Of a DNA stretch of 64,000 nucleotides, positions 16,768 to 25,039 are shown in pieces. Position numbers and translations under genes: made by a program. The stretch is from NCBI GenBank assembly GCA_017509065.1, contig JAFWQM010000022.1:16669-80668 (forward strand), written 5' to 3'. The first letter of the stretch is position 1; each line of letters starts with the position of its first letter. This stretch comes from Clostridia bacterium. Lineage in GTDB: Bacteria; Bacillota_A; Clostridia; Christensenellales; Aristaeellaceae. The notes beneath the pieces are model-generated. The model did no database searches. It worked only from the letters and a program-made list of their open reading frames with translations, and was not told the DNA's origin.

Positions 16768-18051
16768 ATGAGCGATTACCGCATTGAAACAAAATGCGTG
16801 CAGGGCGGCTATACGCCGGGCAACGGCGAGCCGCGGCAGATTCCGATCGTCCAATCCACCACTTTTAAATACGCTACGGGCGAGGACATGGGCAAACTGT
16901 TTGACCTGGAAGCCAGCGGATACTTCTACACCCGCCTGCAGAACCCCACCAACGATTATGTGGCCGCGAAAATTGCCGAGCTGGAAGGCGGCACGGCGGC
17001 GATGCTCACCTCCTCCGGCCAGGCGGCGAATTTCTTTGCCATGTTCAACCTGGCTTCCTGCGGCGACCATATGGTGGCTTCGTCAAGCATTTACGGCGGC
17101 ACGTTCAATTTGATCAGCGTCACCATGGCGAAGATGGGCATTGAGACCACCTTCGTCTCCCCCGACTGCACGGACGAGGAGTTGAACGCCGCGTTCCGCC
17201 CGAACACAAAGCTGGTGTTCGGCGAAACCATCGCCAACCCCGCCCTGACCGTACTGGACATTGAGCAATTCGCCAAAGCGGCCCATGCCCACGGCGTGCC
17301 GCTGATCATCGACAACACCTTCGCCACCCCGGTGAACTGCCGTCCCTTTGAATGGGGCGCGGACATCGTGACCCACTCCACCACCAAATACATGGACGGC
17401 CACGGCGTGGGCGTGGGCGGCGCGATCGTGGACAGCGGGAAATTCGACTGGATGGCAAACGCGGACAAGTTCCCCGGCCTGTGCACTCCGGACGACAGTT
17501 ATCATGGCATCACTTACGCGGAAAAGTTCGGCTTGGCCGGGGCGTTTATCACCAAATGCACCGCCCAGCTCATGCGCGACTTCGGCTCCATCCAGTCTCC
17601 CCAGAACGCTTTCTACCTGAACCTGGGCCTGGAAAGCCTGCACGTGCGCATGGCGCGGCACTGCGAGAACGGTCAGGCCGTGGCGGAGTTTTTGCAGAAG
17701 CATCCCAAGGTGAGCCACGTCAGCTATTGCGGCCTGACCGGGGACAAGTATCACGAACGGGCGAAGAAGTACCTGCCCAAGGGCTCCTGCGGCGTGGTGA
17801 GCTTTGAACTGAAAGGCGGGCGTGAAGCCGCGTCCGTGTTCATGAACAGCCTGCGCCTCGCCGCCATCGAAACCCACGTGGCCGACGCGCGTACCTGCTG
17901 CCTGAACCCCGCCTCCACCACCCACCGCCAGATGAGCGACGAGCAGCTCAAGGCCGCGGGCATCCCCGCAGGGCTGGTGCGCATGAGCTGCGGCCTGGAA
18001 AACGCCGACGACCTGATCGCCGATATCGCCCAGGCACTGGAGAAAATTTAA
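16768..18051 (+). CDS. metY: O-acetylhomoserine aminocarboxypropyltransferase/cysteine synthase-type PLP enzyme
   Basis: The 427-residue Cys/Met-metabolism PLP enzyme carries YFYTRLQNPTND, the phosphate-binding SSGQAAN region, IIDNTFATPVNCRPFEWGAD and HSTTKYMDGHG with the PLP lysine. These place it with O-acetylhomoserine sulfhydrylases, which make homocysteine from O-acetylhomoserine and sulfide (direct sulfhydrylation). Related gamma-lyases cannot be fully excluded by eye. The ATG at 16768 follows GGGAGG; an ATG at 16741 in frame lacks a site. The gene stands alone between terminators, with a terminator-like leader hairpin. Confidence 0.88.
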   Translation: MSDYRIETKCVQGGYTPGNGEPRQIPIVQSTTFKYATGEDMGKLFDLEASGYFYTRLQNPTNDYVAAKIAELEGGTAAMLTSSGQAANFFAMFNLASCGDHMVASSSIYGGTFNLISVTMAKMGIETTFVSPDCTDEELNAAFRPNTKLVFGETIANPALTVLDIEQFAKAAHAHGVPLIIDNTFATPVNCRPFEWGADIVTHSTTKYMDGHGVGVGGAIVDSGKFDWMANADKFPGLCTPDDSYHGITYAEKFGLAGAFITKCTAQLMRDFGSIQSPQNAFYLNLGLESLHVRMARHCENGQAVAEFLQKHPKVSHVSYCGLTGDKYHERAKKYLPKGSCGVVSFELKGGREAASVFMNSLRLAAIETHVADARTCCLNPASTTHRQMSDEQLKAAGIPAGLVRMSCGLENADDLIADIAQALEKI

Positions 18052-18070
18052 ACAACCGATTGTTTCCACG

Positions 18071-18112
18071 CAAAAGCCCCCGCCTGTCAATCAAGCGGGG
18101 GCATTGCTTTTG
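18071..18112. terminator. Bidirectional terminator between the sulfhydrylase and the secreted protein gene
   Basis: GCCCCCGC (18076-18083) pairs with GCGGGGGC (18095-18102). A and T runs lie on both sides, so it can serve both convergent genes. Confidence 0.85.
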
Positions 18113-18118
18113 GTTTTC

Positions 18119-19723
18119 TCAGAAATCGGACACCTGGCAGTCTTCCAGTTTTCCGTTTCCATAGCGGCTGAACACGGCAGTGATGGAACGCTTGTTGGAG
18201 TATACCTCCGTTACGTCGCTGATATACCACTGATTGAATTCGCTCAGACTGAACCGCACAGTCGCCGTGCCCGTGCGTGTGCTGAAGAAATGGCTCTCGG
18301 GAATCTGCTTGATTACGCTCACAATTTTGCCGCCGCGGTTATAGATCACGGTAAATCCGTTCTGTTCGGTGATGTATGCCAGATTGGGCGAACCGTCCGA
18401 ACCGCCGCCTTCCGGGGAGTAAGCCACGGCGTATCCTGCCTTTTTCACAAGCTTGCAGCCTTTGGGAACCTGGATCTCGGTGCAGGACAGTTTATCGGAA
18501 TATTCTCTGATCACATTTCCTGTCACGATATCCTGCAGTTCCCAATGCGGCAGGACGACCTTGATGGGATCATCGGCATCGTTGTTCTGCTTCACCTGGT
18601 TTGTAGCCCATTGGATATAGGAAGGATAAGCGCCCCAGACGATTTCCTGCCGGGCTCCTTTCTCCAACTCCTGATAAACGCCTATCCATTTGGTTCCAAC
18701 CTGGTATTTGTGGTTTTCAGTGGAGAAACTGGCGATCAGATTCGCGTTTACCTTCAGTTCCTCCGGTTCTTCGCCAACGCCCATCCAATTGGCCCAGATG
18801 CGGTCCACCGGCTTGTCCAGGAAAACGGTGATCTTTTTTCCGTCTTCCGACATGACAGGCGACAGCCCCGCAAAAGAACTGATAGACGGCATTTCAGGCA
18901 GACCGGAATACTCGGAGATTTTTTCTTTCACATTGTAATGGGCAGGAACCTGGGCGGGATCATCTTCCGCCGCGCTGGAGCCGACATCTACGCCGAAAAC
19001 TTTCATATCCGGCGTGTAGCTCGTCACATACTGGATTTTTCCATTGCGGCCATAAATAACGATGTAGCCCTTTTGCATGGTGATATACGCCAGGTTGGGC
19101 GAACCGTCGGAACCGTTGGAGCCATATCGCCAGGAAACAGCGTAGCCTTCCACCCGCTGCAGGGCAAAGCCTTCCGGCACTTCGATGTCCGTGCAGTTCA
19201 GGCTGTCGCTGAACTCATTGAAAAGCACTTCGTCAGAAACGCGAAACAGGATCCAATGCGGCGAGACAACCGCCACGCAGTCGCCGTGCGAGGCAGCGTT
19301 CTTTGCCTGAATGGTGCGCCAGTTGATCTGGGATTCCAGCGCGCCAAACTCGATGATAAAGCGCTGGGATGTTTCCTCCTTGAACAGAACCGCGTTCGAG
19401 GGCGGCATGGCGCCCACCTGATAGGAATGCCGTTTGGTGGAAAACGTTACAGTCAAGTTATCGTCCAGGAACAGTTCTTCCGGCTCTTCATCCTTGCCCA
19501 TCCAGTTGGCCCACAGCCTGTCCACAGGTTCGCTGAGGGAAACAGTGACGCGGCCCAGCTCATCGGGCACTGATGCGCGCAGCACCGCAAAGCTGCTCAG
19601 ATCAGGAAATTCAGAAGAATCATTATTCATAATGATTTCTTCCACTCCAATCGAACCAGCAAATGCAGCAGAAGCAGAGAAGATCAGCGCTAATGCTAAT
19701 AAGAAAGTTATTGCTCTTCTCAT
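18119..19723 (-). CDS. Secreted protein, two-repeat member of the PVDRLWANW family
   Basis: The 534-residue protein has a signal peptide (MRRAITFLLALALIFSASAA). Two repeats of about 240 residues follow. Each contains EPVDRLWANWMG or DKPVDRIWANWMG, a Glu/Pro loop (EEPEEL), a HSYQVG or HKYQVG block, VSPHW or VLPHW, GSDGSPNLAYIT, and a YGRNGKI or YNRGGKI block. The C-terminus ends SITAVFSRYGNGKLED. No catalytic motif is evident. A GAAAAGGAGATGCACAT site supports the start. It is convergent with the sulfhydrylase and lies upstream of nothing on its strand, so it is probably monocistronic. Confidence 0.85.
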   Translation of the reverse strand: MRRAITFLLALALIFSASAAFAGSIGVEEIIMNNDSSEFPDLSSFAVLRASVPDELGRVTVSLSEPVDRLWANWMGKDEEPEELFLDDNLTVTFSTKRHSYQVGAMPPSNAVLFKEETSQRFIIEFGALESQINWRTIQAKNAASHGDCVAVVSPHWILFRVSDEVLFNEFSDSLNCTDIEVPEGFALQRVEGYAVSWRYGSNGSDGSPNLAYITMQKGYIVIYGRNGKIQYVTSYTPDMKVFGVDVGSSAAEDDPAQVPAHYNVKEKISEYSGLPEMPSISSFAGLSPVMSEDGKKITVFLDKPVDRIWANWMGVGEEPEELKVNANLIASFSTENHKYQVGTKWIGVYQELEKGARQEIVWGAYPSYIQWATNQVKQNNDADDPIKVVLPHWELQDIVTGNVIREYSDKLSCTEIQVPKGCKLVKKAGYAVAYSPEGGGSDGSPNLAYITEQNGFTVIYNRGGKIVSVIKQIPESHFFSTRTGTATVRFSLSEFNQWYISDVTEVYSNKRSITAVFSRYGNGKLEDCQVSDF

Positions 19724-19806
19724 ATGTGCATCTCCTTTTCTGTGGTGAAGTCAGTCATGAAAGCATCGGCAGTTTATGTACAGCACAGCCCCGCATGGCT
19801 GAAGCA

Positions 19807-21429
19807 TCAGGGATTGCACACATCACACGGCTGATACATCTGACGGAATGCCTCCAGATCAAAGCCGTCGCCGTCGTTATACGCCGCCCAATGCCAGTCG
19901 TCTTTATCACGCTTTTTCACCAGGGGGCAATCCGCGGTATGGAGCACTCCCCAATAGCCATCTACCGGATCTTCATACTCATAGACAAAATATTCAGGAG
20001 AATCGTCTTCATCGAACGACGACACATCATCGGGCGGCAGATCGTTGTCCTCATCCATCGGGAAATCGTCGTCGTCGGTCGGGAAATCGTCGTCATCGGT
20101 CGGGAAATCGTCGTCATCGGGCGGCAGATCATTATCAGGAGAAGAGCTGGAACTCCTGATGTTGTACGGAGCGGCAGAACCGTCCGTCAAGTATTCGCTT
20201 GCCTTGTAATAAGCCAGCTTTCCGTTGCCCGTGCGATTGTAGAACGCGCTGACATAGGAGCCGTCCTCATACATTTCCGTTACTTCACGGATAAACCAGC
20301 CGGTGTTGCAGGGCTCGAACTTGATAACGGCGGTGCCCATGTCCTGACCGAAAAGTTCCGTATCGAACATCGTGAGATAGAACCACTGGATCTTGCCGTT
20401 GCGGCCGTAGGCCACTGTCCACTGTTCGCCATTGATCGTCTGGTCGGACAGATACGCCACGGTGTAGCGGCCGTCGGAAGTGCCGTCGGAAGCGGCGTAG
20501 GTGGGATGCCAGGCCGTCACATAGCCGTTCACGCGGTAGAGCTTGAAACCGGCGGGGACGGTGATGTTCTTTACATTGGTATTGTACTTGTAACGGGAAA
20601 GGATGCAGAATTTGCCATCATCCAGTGTTCTGACCACGGCGTAGAAGGGTTCTTCCACTTTTACACAGTAATAGTTGCTCAGATTGGCACGGTTGCCGTA
20701 CTGATCGTATTGATGCTGCCCCAGCGCGTCGGTAGCCTGCTTGGCTTCCTGCTCCGCCTTCTGCCTCAGCGTTTCAATGGTGGCTTCGATCTGCGCGTTG
20801 CTCGAGGCAGGCGACGCGGGATTGTAATAAAAATCTACTTCATGCTTGGTGAAATTATCAGGCTGGTCGTTGTAAAGATAGCCTGCCAGTTCGTTAATCG
20901 CGGAGTCGTTCTTTTGCTGCTTTGTATCATCCTGGTTCCGGTACTCATCGGCAGGGCCTACGTTCCTGAGCGTGTCCCTCTGCGCCATCGTGTCGCCTAC
21001 ACTGTATCCCTCCGCGGCGTCGGAATCCCGCAGCATGGTCTGATAACGGTTCGGGTCCTTGCTCGAATCGTACTCCGTATAGGTCTCATAGGCATAGGCG
21101 TTCGTCCAGTGCGCGCCGACCTGGTATTTGTGGCCAGTGGTGTCCAGATGCGCGATGAACACGTTGTCCACTTCTTCTACTTCCAGGTCTTCCTCATGCT
21201 CATTGTTGTATTCCAGCCAATTTGCGCGCAGATTGTCCACAGGCCTGTCCAGATAGATGGTTACGATCTCATCTTCCTGGAAGGTATGCATCTGCGCGAA
21301 ATCACTCAGCCTGGGCAAATAAGGAAGATCGTCAAAATCATCTATACGCTTTGGCACTTCCAGGGCCAGTGCCGGTGTCAAAGAGCACAGCAACCCCACT
21401 GTCAAAGCCAGCGCAATTACTCTCCTCAT
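19807..21429 (-). CDS. Secreted protein of the PVDRLWANW family with acidic repeats and an Ada-like Cys motif
   Basis: The 540-residue protein has a signal peptide (MRRVIALALTVGLLCSLTPA). The family blocks are DRPVDNLRANWLEYN, HKYQVGAHW, SDGRYTVAYLSD, YGRNGKIQW and NRTGNGKLAYYK. A helical insertion (about residues 130-230, Gln/Lys/Asp rich) splits the repeat. An Asp-rich tail with DDDDFPT units (about 430-465) leads to a C-terminal motif VLHTADCPLVKK...YQPCDVCNP. That matches the H-x3-CP...PC-x2-C pattern of Ada-like zinc domains fused to nucleases and surface proteins. AAGGAGAGAAGACC precedes the start. The function is not known. Confidence 0.85.
   Translation of the reverse strand: MRRVIALALTVGLLCSLTPALALEVPKRIDDFDDLPYLPRLSDFAQMHTFQEDEIVTIYLDRPVDNLRANWLEYNNEHEEDLEVEEVDNVFIAHLDTTGHKYQVGAHWTNAYAYETYTEYDSSKDPNRYQTMLRDSDAAEGYSVGDTMAQRDTLRNVGPADEYRNQDDTKQQKNDSAINELAGYLYNDQPDNFTKHEVDFYYNPASPASSNAQIEATIETLRQKAEQEAKQATDALGQHQYDQYGNRANLSNYYCVKVEEPFYAVVRTLDDGKFCILSRYKYNTNVKNITVPAGFKLYRVNGYVTAWHPTYAASDGTSDGRYTVAYLSDQTINGEQWTVAYGRNGKIQWFYLTMFDTELFGQDMGTAVIKFEPCNTGWFIREVTEMYEDGSYVSAFYNRTGNGKLAYYKASEYLTDGSAAPYNIRSSSSSPDNDLPPDDDDFPTDDDDFPTDDDDFPMDEDNDLPPDDVSSFDEDDSPEYFVYEYEDPVDGYWGVLHTADCPLVKKRDKDDWHWAAYNDGDGFDLEAFRQMYQPCDVCNP
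20059..20121 (-). repeat. Three tandem 21-base units coding the acidic DDDDFPT repeats
   Basis: Units starting at 20059, 20080 and 20101 share the plus-strand sequence CGGGAAATCGTCGTC with one variable base near the end. They encode the Asp-rich linker of the protein at 19807-21429. Confidence 0.85.
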
Positions 21430-21651
21430 GGTCTTCTCTCCTTAAACAACAAATTTCCAATCGTCCTGATCTTGGTTACGTAACATATAATAACTCATTT
21501 TGACATATATGTCAAGGATTTATAAAGAAAGTATTAAGAAAAAAATACAAAAATAACGAAATTTAGAAAAATCCTGCCTGCTTTAGAAATAATTGAGAAC
21601 AAATCGGAATTATATTGTAACATTCCAACGGTCACGGATTCCCCGGAAAGG

Positions 21652-21788
21652 TCAGCTTTCGTCCGGGAAGCCTTGGCTTTCCACGTCGACCAGCCTGCCG
21701 CTTCCGGTTTTGCTGTAAGAAGCGGTGATGGCCGCAAACCCATTTTTACATCGCGGCAGACCTTCTTTCGTGGTTTTTTTATGGATAA
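21652..21788 (-). pseudogene. Relic of a fourth PVDRLWANW-family gene (C-terminal fragment)
   Basis: A minus-strand frame ending at the TGA at 21652-21654 reads AAITASYSKTGSGRLVDVES near its end. The 18119 gene ends with SITAVFSRYGNGKLEDCQVS and the 19807 gene has YVSAFYNRTGNGKLAYYKAS. The frame has no ATG and is closed upstream by a stop near 21795, so only the last 40 or so codons remain. It lies about 220 bases upstream of the 19807 gene in the same direction, as expected for a decayed tandem copy. Confidence 0.55.
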
Positions 21789-21930
21789 GCTATCCTGTCT
21801 ATCCTGTTAATAATTATAGATAGTTTATTTCTATTTGTCAAGAAAATATGACGAATTATTACAAATTTATAAACTTTCCGGCTTCGATTCAGATATTTCT
21901 GGGGGAACCAACCAAAAGTGTTTTTTTCCT

Positions 21931-22138
21931 TTATGGCTTTCTTGGAAGGGGGTCTGGGGGAAACCATTCTTTGGGGCTGAAGCGCCCGGAAAACCTGCCC
22001 TTGGGCTGGTTTTCAGCGTAGGGGCCGCAACGCCCGGAAAATCATCCAGTGGATGATTTTCAGTGAAGGCCGGGCGGTAGCCCCGGAAAGGCCGGAAGGC
22101 CCCGGACAGCAAAGAATGGTTTCCCCCAGAATACTCCT
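21931..22138 (-). repeat. Family A repeat, copy 3, with an expanded loop
   Basis: The family tail (TTATGGCTTTCTTGGAAGGG) is on the left. The outer stem GGGGGAAACCATTCTTTGG pairs with CAAAGAATGGTTTCCCCC at the right end. About 135 bases of further hairpins (CGCCCGGAAAAC, ATCATCCAGTGGATGAT, GGCCGGAAGGCC) fill the loop. The rest of 21430-21930 is AT-rich and holds only the relic at 21652. Confidence 0.85.
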
Positions 22139-22150
22139 CCGGGTTAGGTC

Positions 22151-24565
22151 TTACGCGTTTTCAGCCATGCAAAGCCAGCTGATTTCCATGGTTCTGTCAT
22201 CGGTGAAAGCGGTATTGTTGTCCGCGATGGCATAGATACGGAACCCGCTTTTCAGCTTGTTTTCATAGCTGACGAATGACAGATAGCGTCCGTCGCCGCT
22301 CTTTGGCGTGAGCAGGATGGTGTAATTCGTGTCGCGGAACGGCGTCTGGAACACCACGTCAGCGGTTGCGGTGCGGGTTTCTTCAGCGGTAAAGGTCACG
22401 GTGGAGAGGCCGCACGCCATGGCCTGCAAAGGCGCGAACACTTTCCGTACAGTGGCCAGCGGGGCGCTGACGACGCTGGCGGCATCCGTTTCGATTGCGC
22501 CCGCGTAGTCCGTGCCGGCAAAGCGCGCGCTTTCCAGGCGCAGCACGGCGTTCGTGGTATCGAAGCCAGAAAAATCGGTGTCCACGCCGATCTGCAGCGC
22601 CGTGGCGTCAAAGCCCAGGTCAATCTGTCCGATGGCAATGGTGGTCGAGGTGCTGTTGGAAAGGCGCAGGGCGGACAGCTTGTCCGAATTGGCCCTGGCT
22701 TCCGAGCGAAGGATGTTCCGCTTGGCCCGGATGGTCGGGAAGGCCGTCGGCGCGAAAGAGAGCATGGGCTGGGATACGTTGTTCACCTTCTCCGCCCAGG
22801 CGTGATAGGCAATGAACCACACGTAAGATGCGTTTTCCCGGTCGTACAGGTGGATGGTATTGTCCTCGGCGATCAGCGTGCCGGAGAACATGATGGCGAA
22901 ATCCGCGCGGAAATTGAAAATGCTGTTGTCATACAGCGCGCCTTCCTCCCGCTTCCAGAACGCGCAGTGCTTCACCGCCACCGTGCCGTCCCCGTATCCG
23001 ATGCTGACCACGCCGGGATAGCCGAAGAATTTGCAGTTCTCCACTAAGTTATTCCCGTACACACCATAGTGGAAATCCGCGCGGTTGCATTCGCAGTTCC
23101 GGTAGGTCACGTCCGTGCACCAGTGGGTTGCCGCCGCGCCCCATTCCTTGCTGAAATGCAGCCGGTCGAACAGCACCTGATAGCAGCTGTAAACGTCGAA
23201 CAGATATTCCGTCACGGTCGTCGTCCCGCTGGGCAGGTTCGCCACGTTGTTGCCGATGATGTTTTCAAAGGCGATGTTGAAGCCGTATTTCGCGGTGAAC
23301 AGGGCGTTGTGCCAGGCCATGCCGGTAATGTTCTGCGTGTGGATGGCGGTATCGCACACGGTCACGTTGCTGCGCTGAATGAGAATTTCGGCGGGATAGC
23401 CCGCGTCTTTCACCAGGATCGTACCCAGGCGCACACGGATGGGCGGCGTCAGCTTGTCGACGCGCACGCACGCCCGAACGGACGGCATATCCAGGAACAG
23501 ATCGAGCGGCTGGATCACGCCATAGTCGTTGGTCAGGAAGGTCTGCTTATGGTAGTAGCTGCCGGGGTTGCCCTGCCGCGGACCAAGGCTTAAGCCGCTG
23601 GTCACGGAAATCACGCTGTTGGGATAGCCGGAAAACACCGAATCGTAGTTCTGATGGGTCACGCTGGAAATGGTCAGCGCGTCAGGCGTATCTCCGATTT
23701 TCAGAATCACCTGGCCCGCGTTCTGCCCGTCCATGAGCAGGGTGGAGCCGCTGAAATCCACATCGGTGTCGATCACGGGGCAGCTGCTTTCCGTGGCGGT
23801 TTTCAGGTAAATCGTGCCGCCGTGACAGATGAGCGGCACGCCGAAGCGCTTCGCCAGCAGCGTGGCCAGGCGAACAGGCACGGTGTCGTCGCTCACGCCG
23901 TCGCATTTCGCGCCGAACATCTGCGGGGTGACGCAGCGATGCACTACGGCCACGCTCTCCACCCGTTCGATGAACGCTTCCCATTCCGCCGCCGTGCCGG
24001 AAAAGCCGTTTTCCCGAGCCAGAGCCAGGCTGCTTTCCGCGTCCATGTCCACGTCCTCCAGAACGAGGGAATGGCCCTCCGTTGTCGCATGCTTGATGCC
24101 CGCGTAGGACGCGGCGTACAGCATATGCGCGGTCAATTCCTTTGCGTCCGCGAGCGCCACGCTGGTGTTTGCCCACAGGTCCTCCATATCAGACGCGGCC
24201 TGCAGCGCGTCCTGGATGGCGGTGGGGTATTTGTGCTCCACCTGCTCGCTGATGGGCGGCAGGTCGCCCACATCGAGGTAGAACAGCTCGCTGTTCCAGG
24301 TGGTGGTGTCGCTGCCCGTGATCTCCACCCACGCGCGGATGCGGCCCGGCTGCTCCGTCAGCGTCAGCGGCACCGTGGCCAGGCCGTCCCGAATCGTCAG
24401 GATCTCGGGCGTGCCGTCCGGCAAAAGCAGCATCAGGTGAGCGATCTGGCTGTCGCTGATCTGCGGCAGGAAAAAGCGCAGGGTCTGGCTGTTCTGATCC
24501 GTTTCCTGGCCGATGGAGCAGCTGCGCGGCGCGGGCTGCCGGCCGGAAAATCTGATAGTAATCAT
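22151..24565 (-). CDS. Phage-type tail fibre with BppU-like N-terminus and pectin-lyase-fold body
   Basis: The 804-residue protein opens with a BppU-like baseplate domain. Its marks are ITIRFSGRQPAPRS, then FFLPQISDSQIAHLMLLLPDG and TWNSELFYLDVGDLPP, about residues 1-105. A short helical linker (about 110-190) comes next. A right-handed beta-helix opening FGAKCDGVSDDT (about 205) is the hallmark of pectate-lyase-like tailspikes. A beta C-terminus follows (TPFRDTNYTILLTPKSGDG...), as in fibre tips. It lacks a signal peptide, so a virion role is more likely than an exported carbohydrate enzyme. It is isolated from the capsid block by 6 kb and faces the other way. An AAGGAGGAAATGCC site supports the start. 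Confidence 0.8.
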   Translation of the reverse strand: MITIRFSGRQPAPRSCSIGQETDQNSQTLRFFLPQISDSQIAHLMLLLPDGTPEILTIRDGLATVPLTLTEQPGRIRAWVEITGSDTTTWNSELFYLDVGDLPPISEQVEHKYPTAIQDALQAASDMEDLWANTSVALADAKELTAHMLYAASYAGIKHATTEGHSLVLEDVDMDAESSLALARENGFSGTAAEWEAFIERVESVAVVHRCVTPQMFGAKCDGVSDDTVPVRLATLLAKRFGVPLICHGGTIYLKTATESSCPVIDTDVDFSGSTLLMDGQNAGQVILKIGDTPDALTISSVTHQNYDSVFSGYPNSVISVTSGLSLGPRQGNPGSYYHKQTFLTNDYGVIQPLDLFLDMPSVRACVRVDKLTPPIRVRLGTILVKDAGYPAEILIQRSNVTVCDTAIHTQNITGMAWHNALFTAKYGFNIAFENIIGNNVANLPSGTTTVTEYLFDVYSCYQVLFDRLHFSKEWGAAATHWCTDVTYRNCECNRADFHYGVYGNNLVENCKFFGYPGVVSIGYGDGTVAVKHCAFWKREEGALYDNSIFNFRADFAIMFSGTLIAEDNTIHLYDRENASYVWFIAYHAWAEKVNNVSQPMLSFAPTAFPTIRAKRNILRSEARANSDKLSALRLSNSTSTTIAIGQIDLGFDATALQIGVDTDFSGFDTTNAVLRLESARFAGTDYAGAIETDAASVVSAPLATVRKVFAPLQAMACGLSTVTFTAEETRTATADVVFQTPFRDTNYTILLTPKSGDGRYLSFVSYENKLKSGFRIYAIADNNTAFTDDRTMEISWLCMAENA

Positions 24566-24646
24566 GGCATTTCCTCCTTACCTTTTTGCTGCCACTGTAC
24601 CCGGTTTTAGCGCGAAAAAAGAGCCCCCCAAGAGGCTGTAAAAAAG

Positions 24647-24988
24647 TTAGGAGTTAGGAGTTTATAGTTTAGAGTTAGGAGATAGGAGTTAGGAGTTTTA
24701 TATAGATTACACGCAAACACGCAGATATTCACATATTCCTTATATAGAGATAACACTGTCATCCCGACTGGAGCGGAACGAAGTGGAGCGGAATGGAGGG
24801 ACCTGAAATCTGGAAAACCTGTTGCTTCGCTGAATGTGATTCTCCCAGGTCCCTCCACTCCGATCGGGATGACATCGTTTGTTGTTTGTGTTAGAGCTAC
24901 TTGGCAGATATCGTTCCAACTTTCCTTACAGGCTGGAATACCTCCAAACTATAAACTATAAACTCCAAACTATAAACTCCTCTCCCCC
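24647..24988. repeat. Composite repeat: family B copy 2 nested in family C arms
   Basis: The left arm has TTAGGAGTTAGGAGTTTATA-type heptad repeats and the right arm their complement (CTATAAACTCCAAACTATAA type). Between them a family B palindrome at 24758-24873 repeats TCATCCCGAC...GAGGGACCTGAAA...CAGGTCCCTCCACT...GGGATGA. No gene is seen in 24566-25039. Confidence 0.8.
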
Positions 24989-25039
24989 TCACTCCTCCCC
25001 GCTTCCCGGCATAGCCTGAAGGAAGAGGGGGCGGTCAGA

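Noticed and set aside
21534..21743. 69-codon minus-strand ORF
   Set aside because: The neighbouring frame carries the paralogue relic, so this frame is its shadow.
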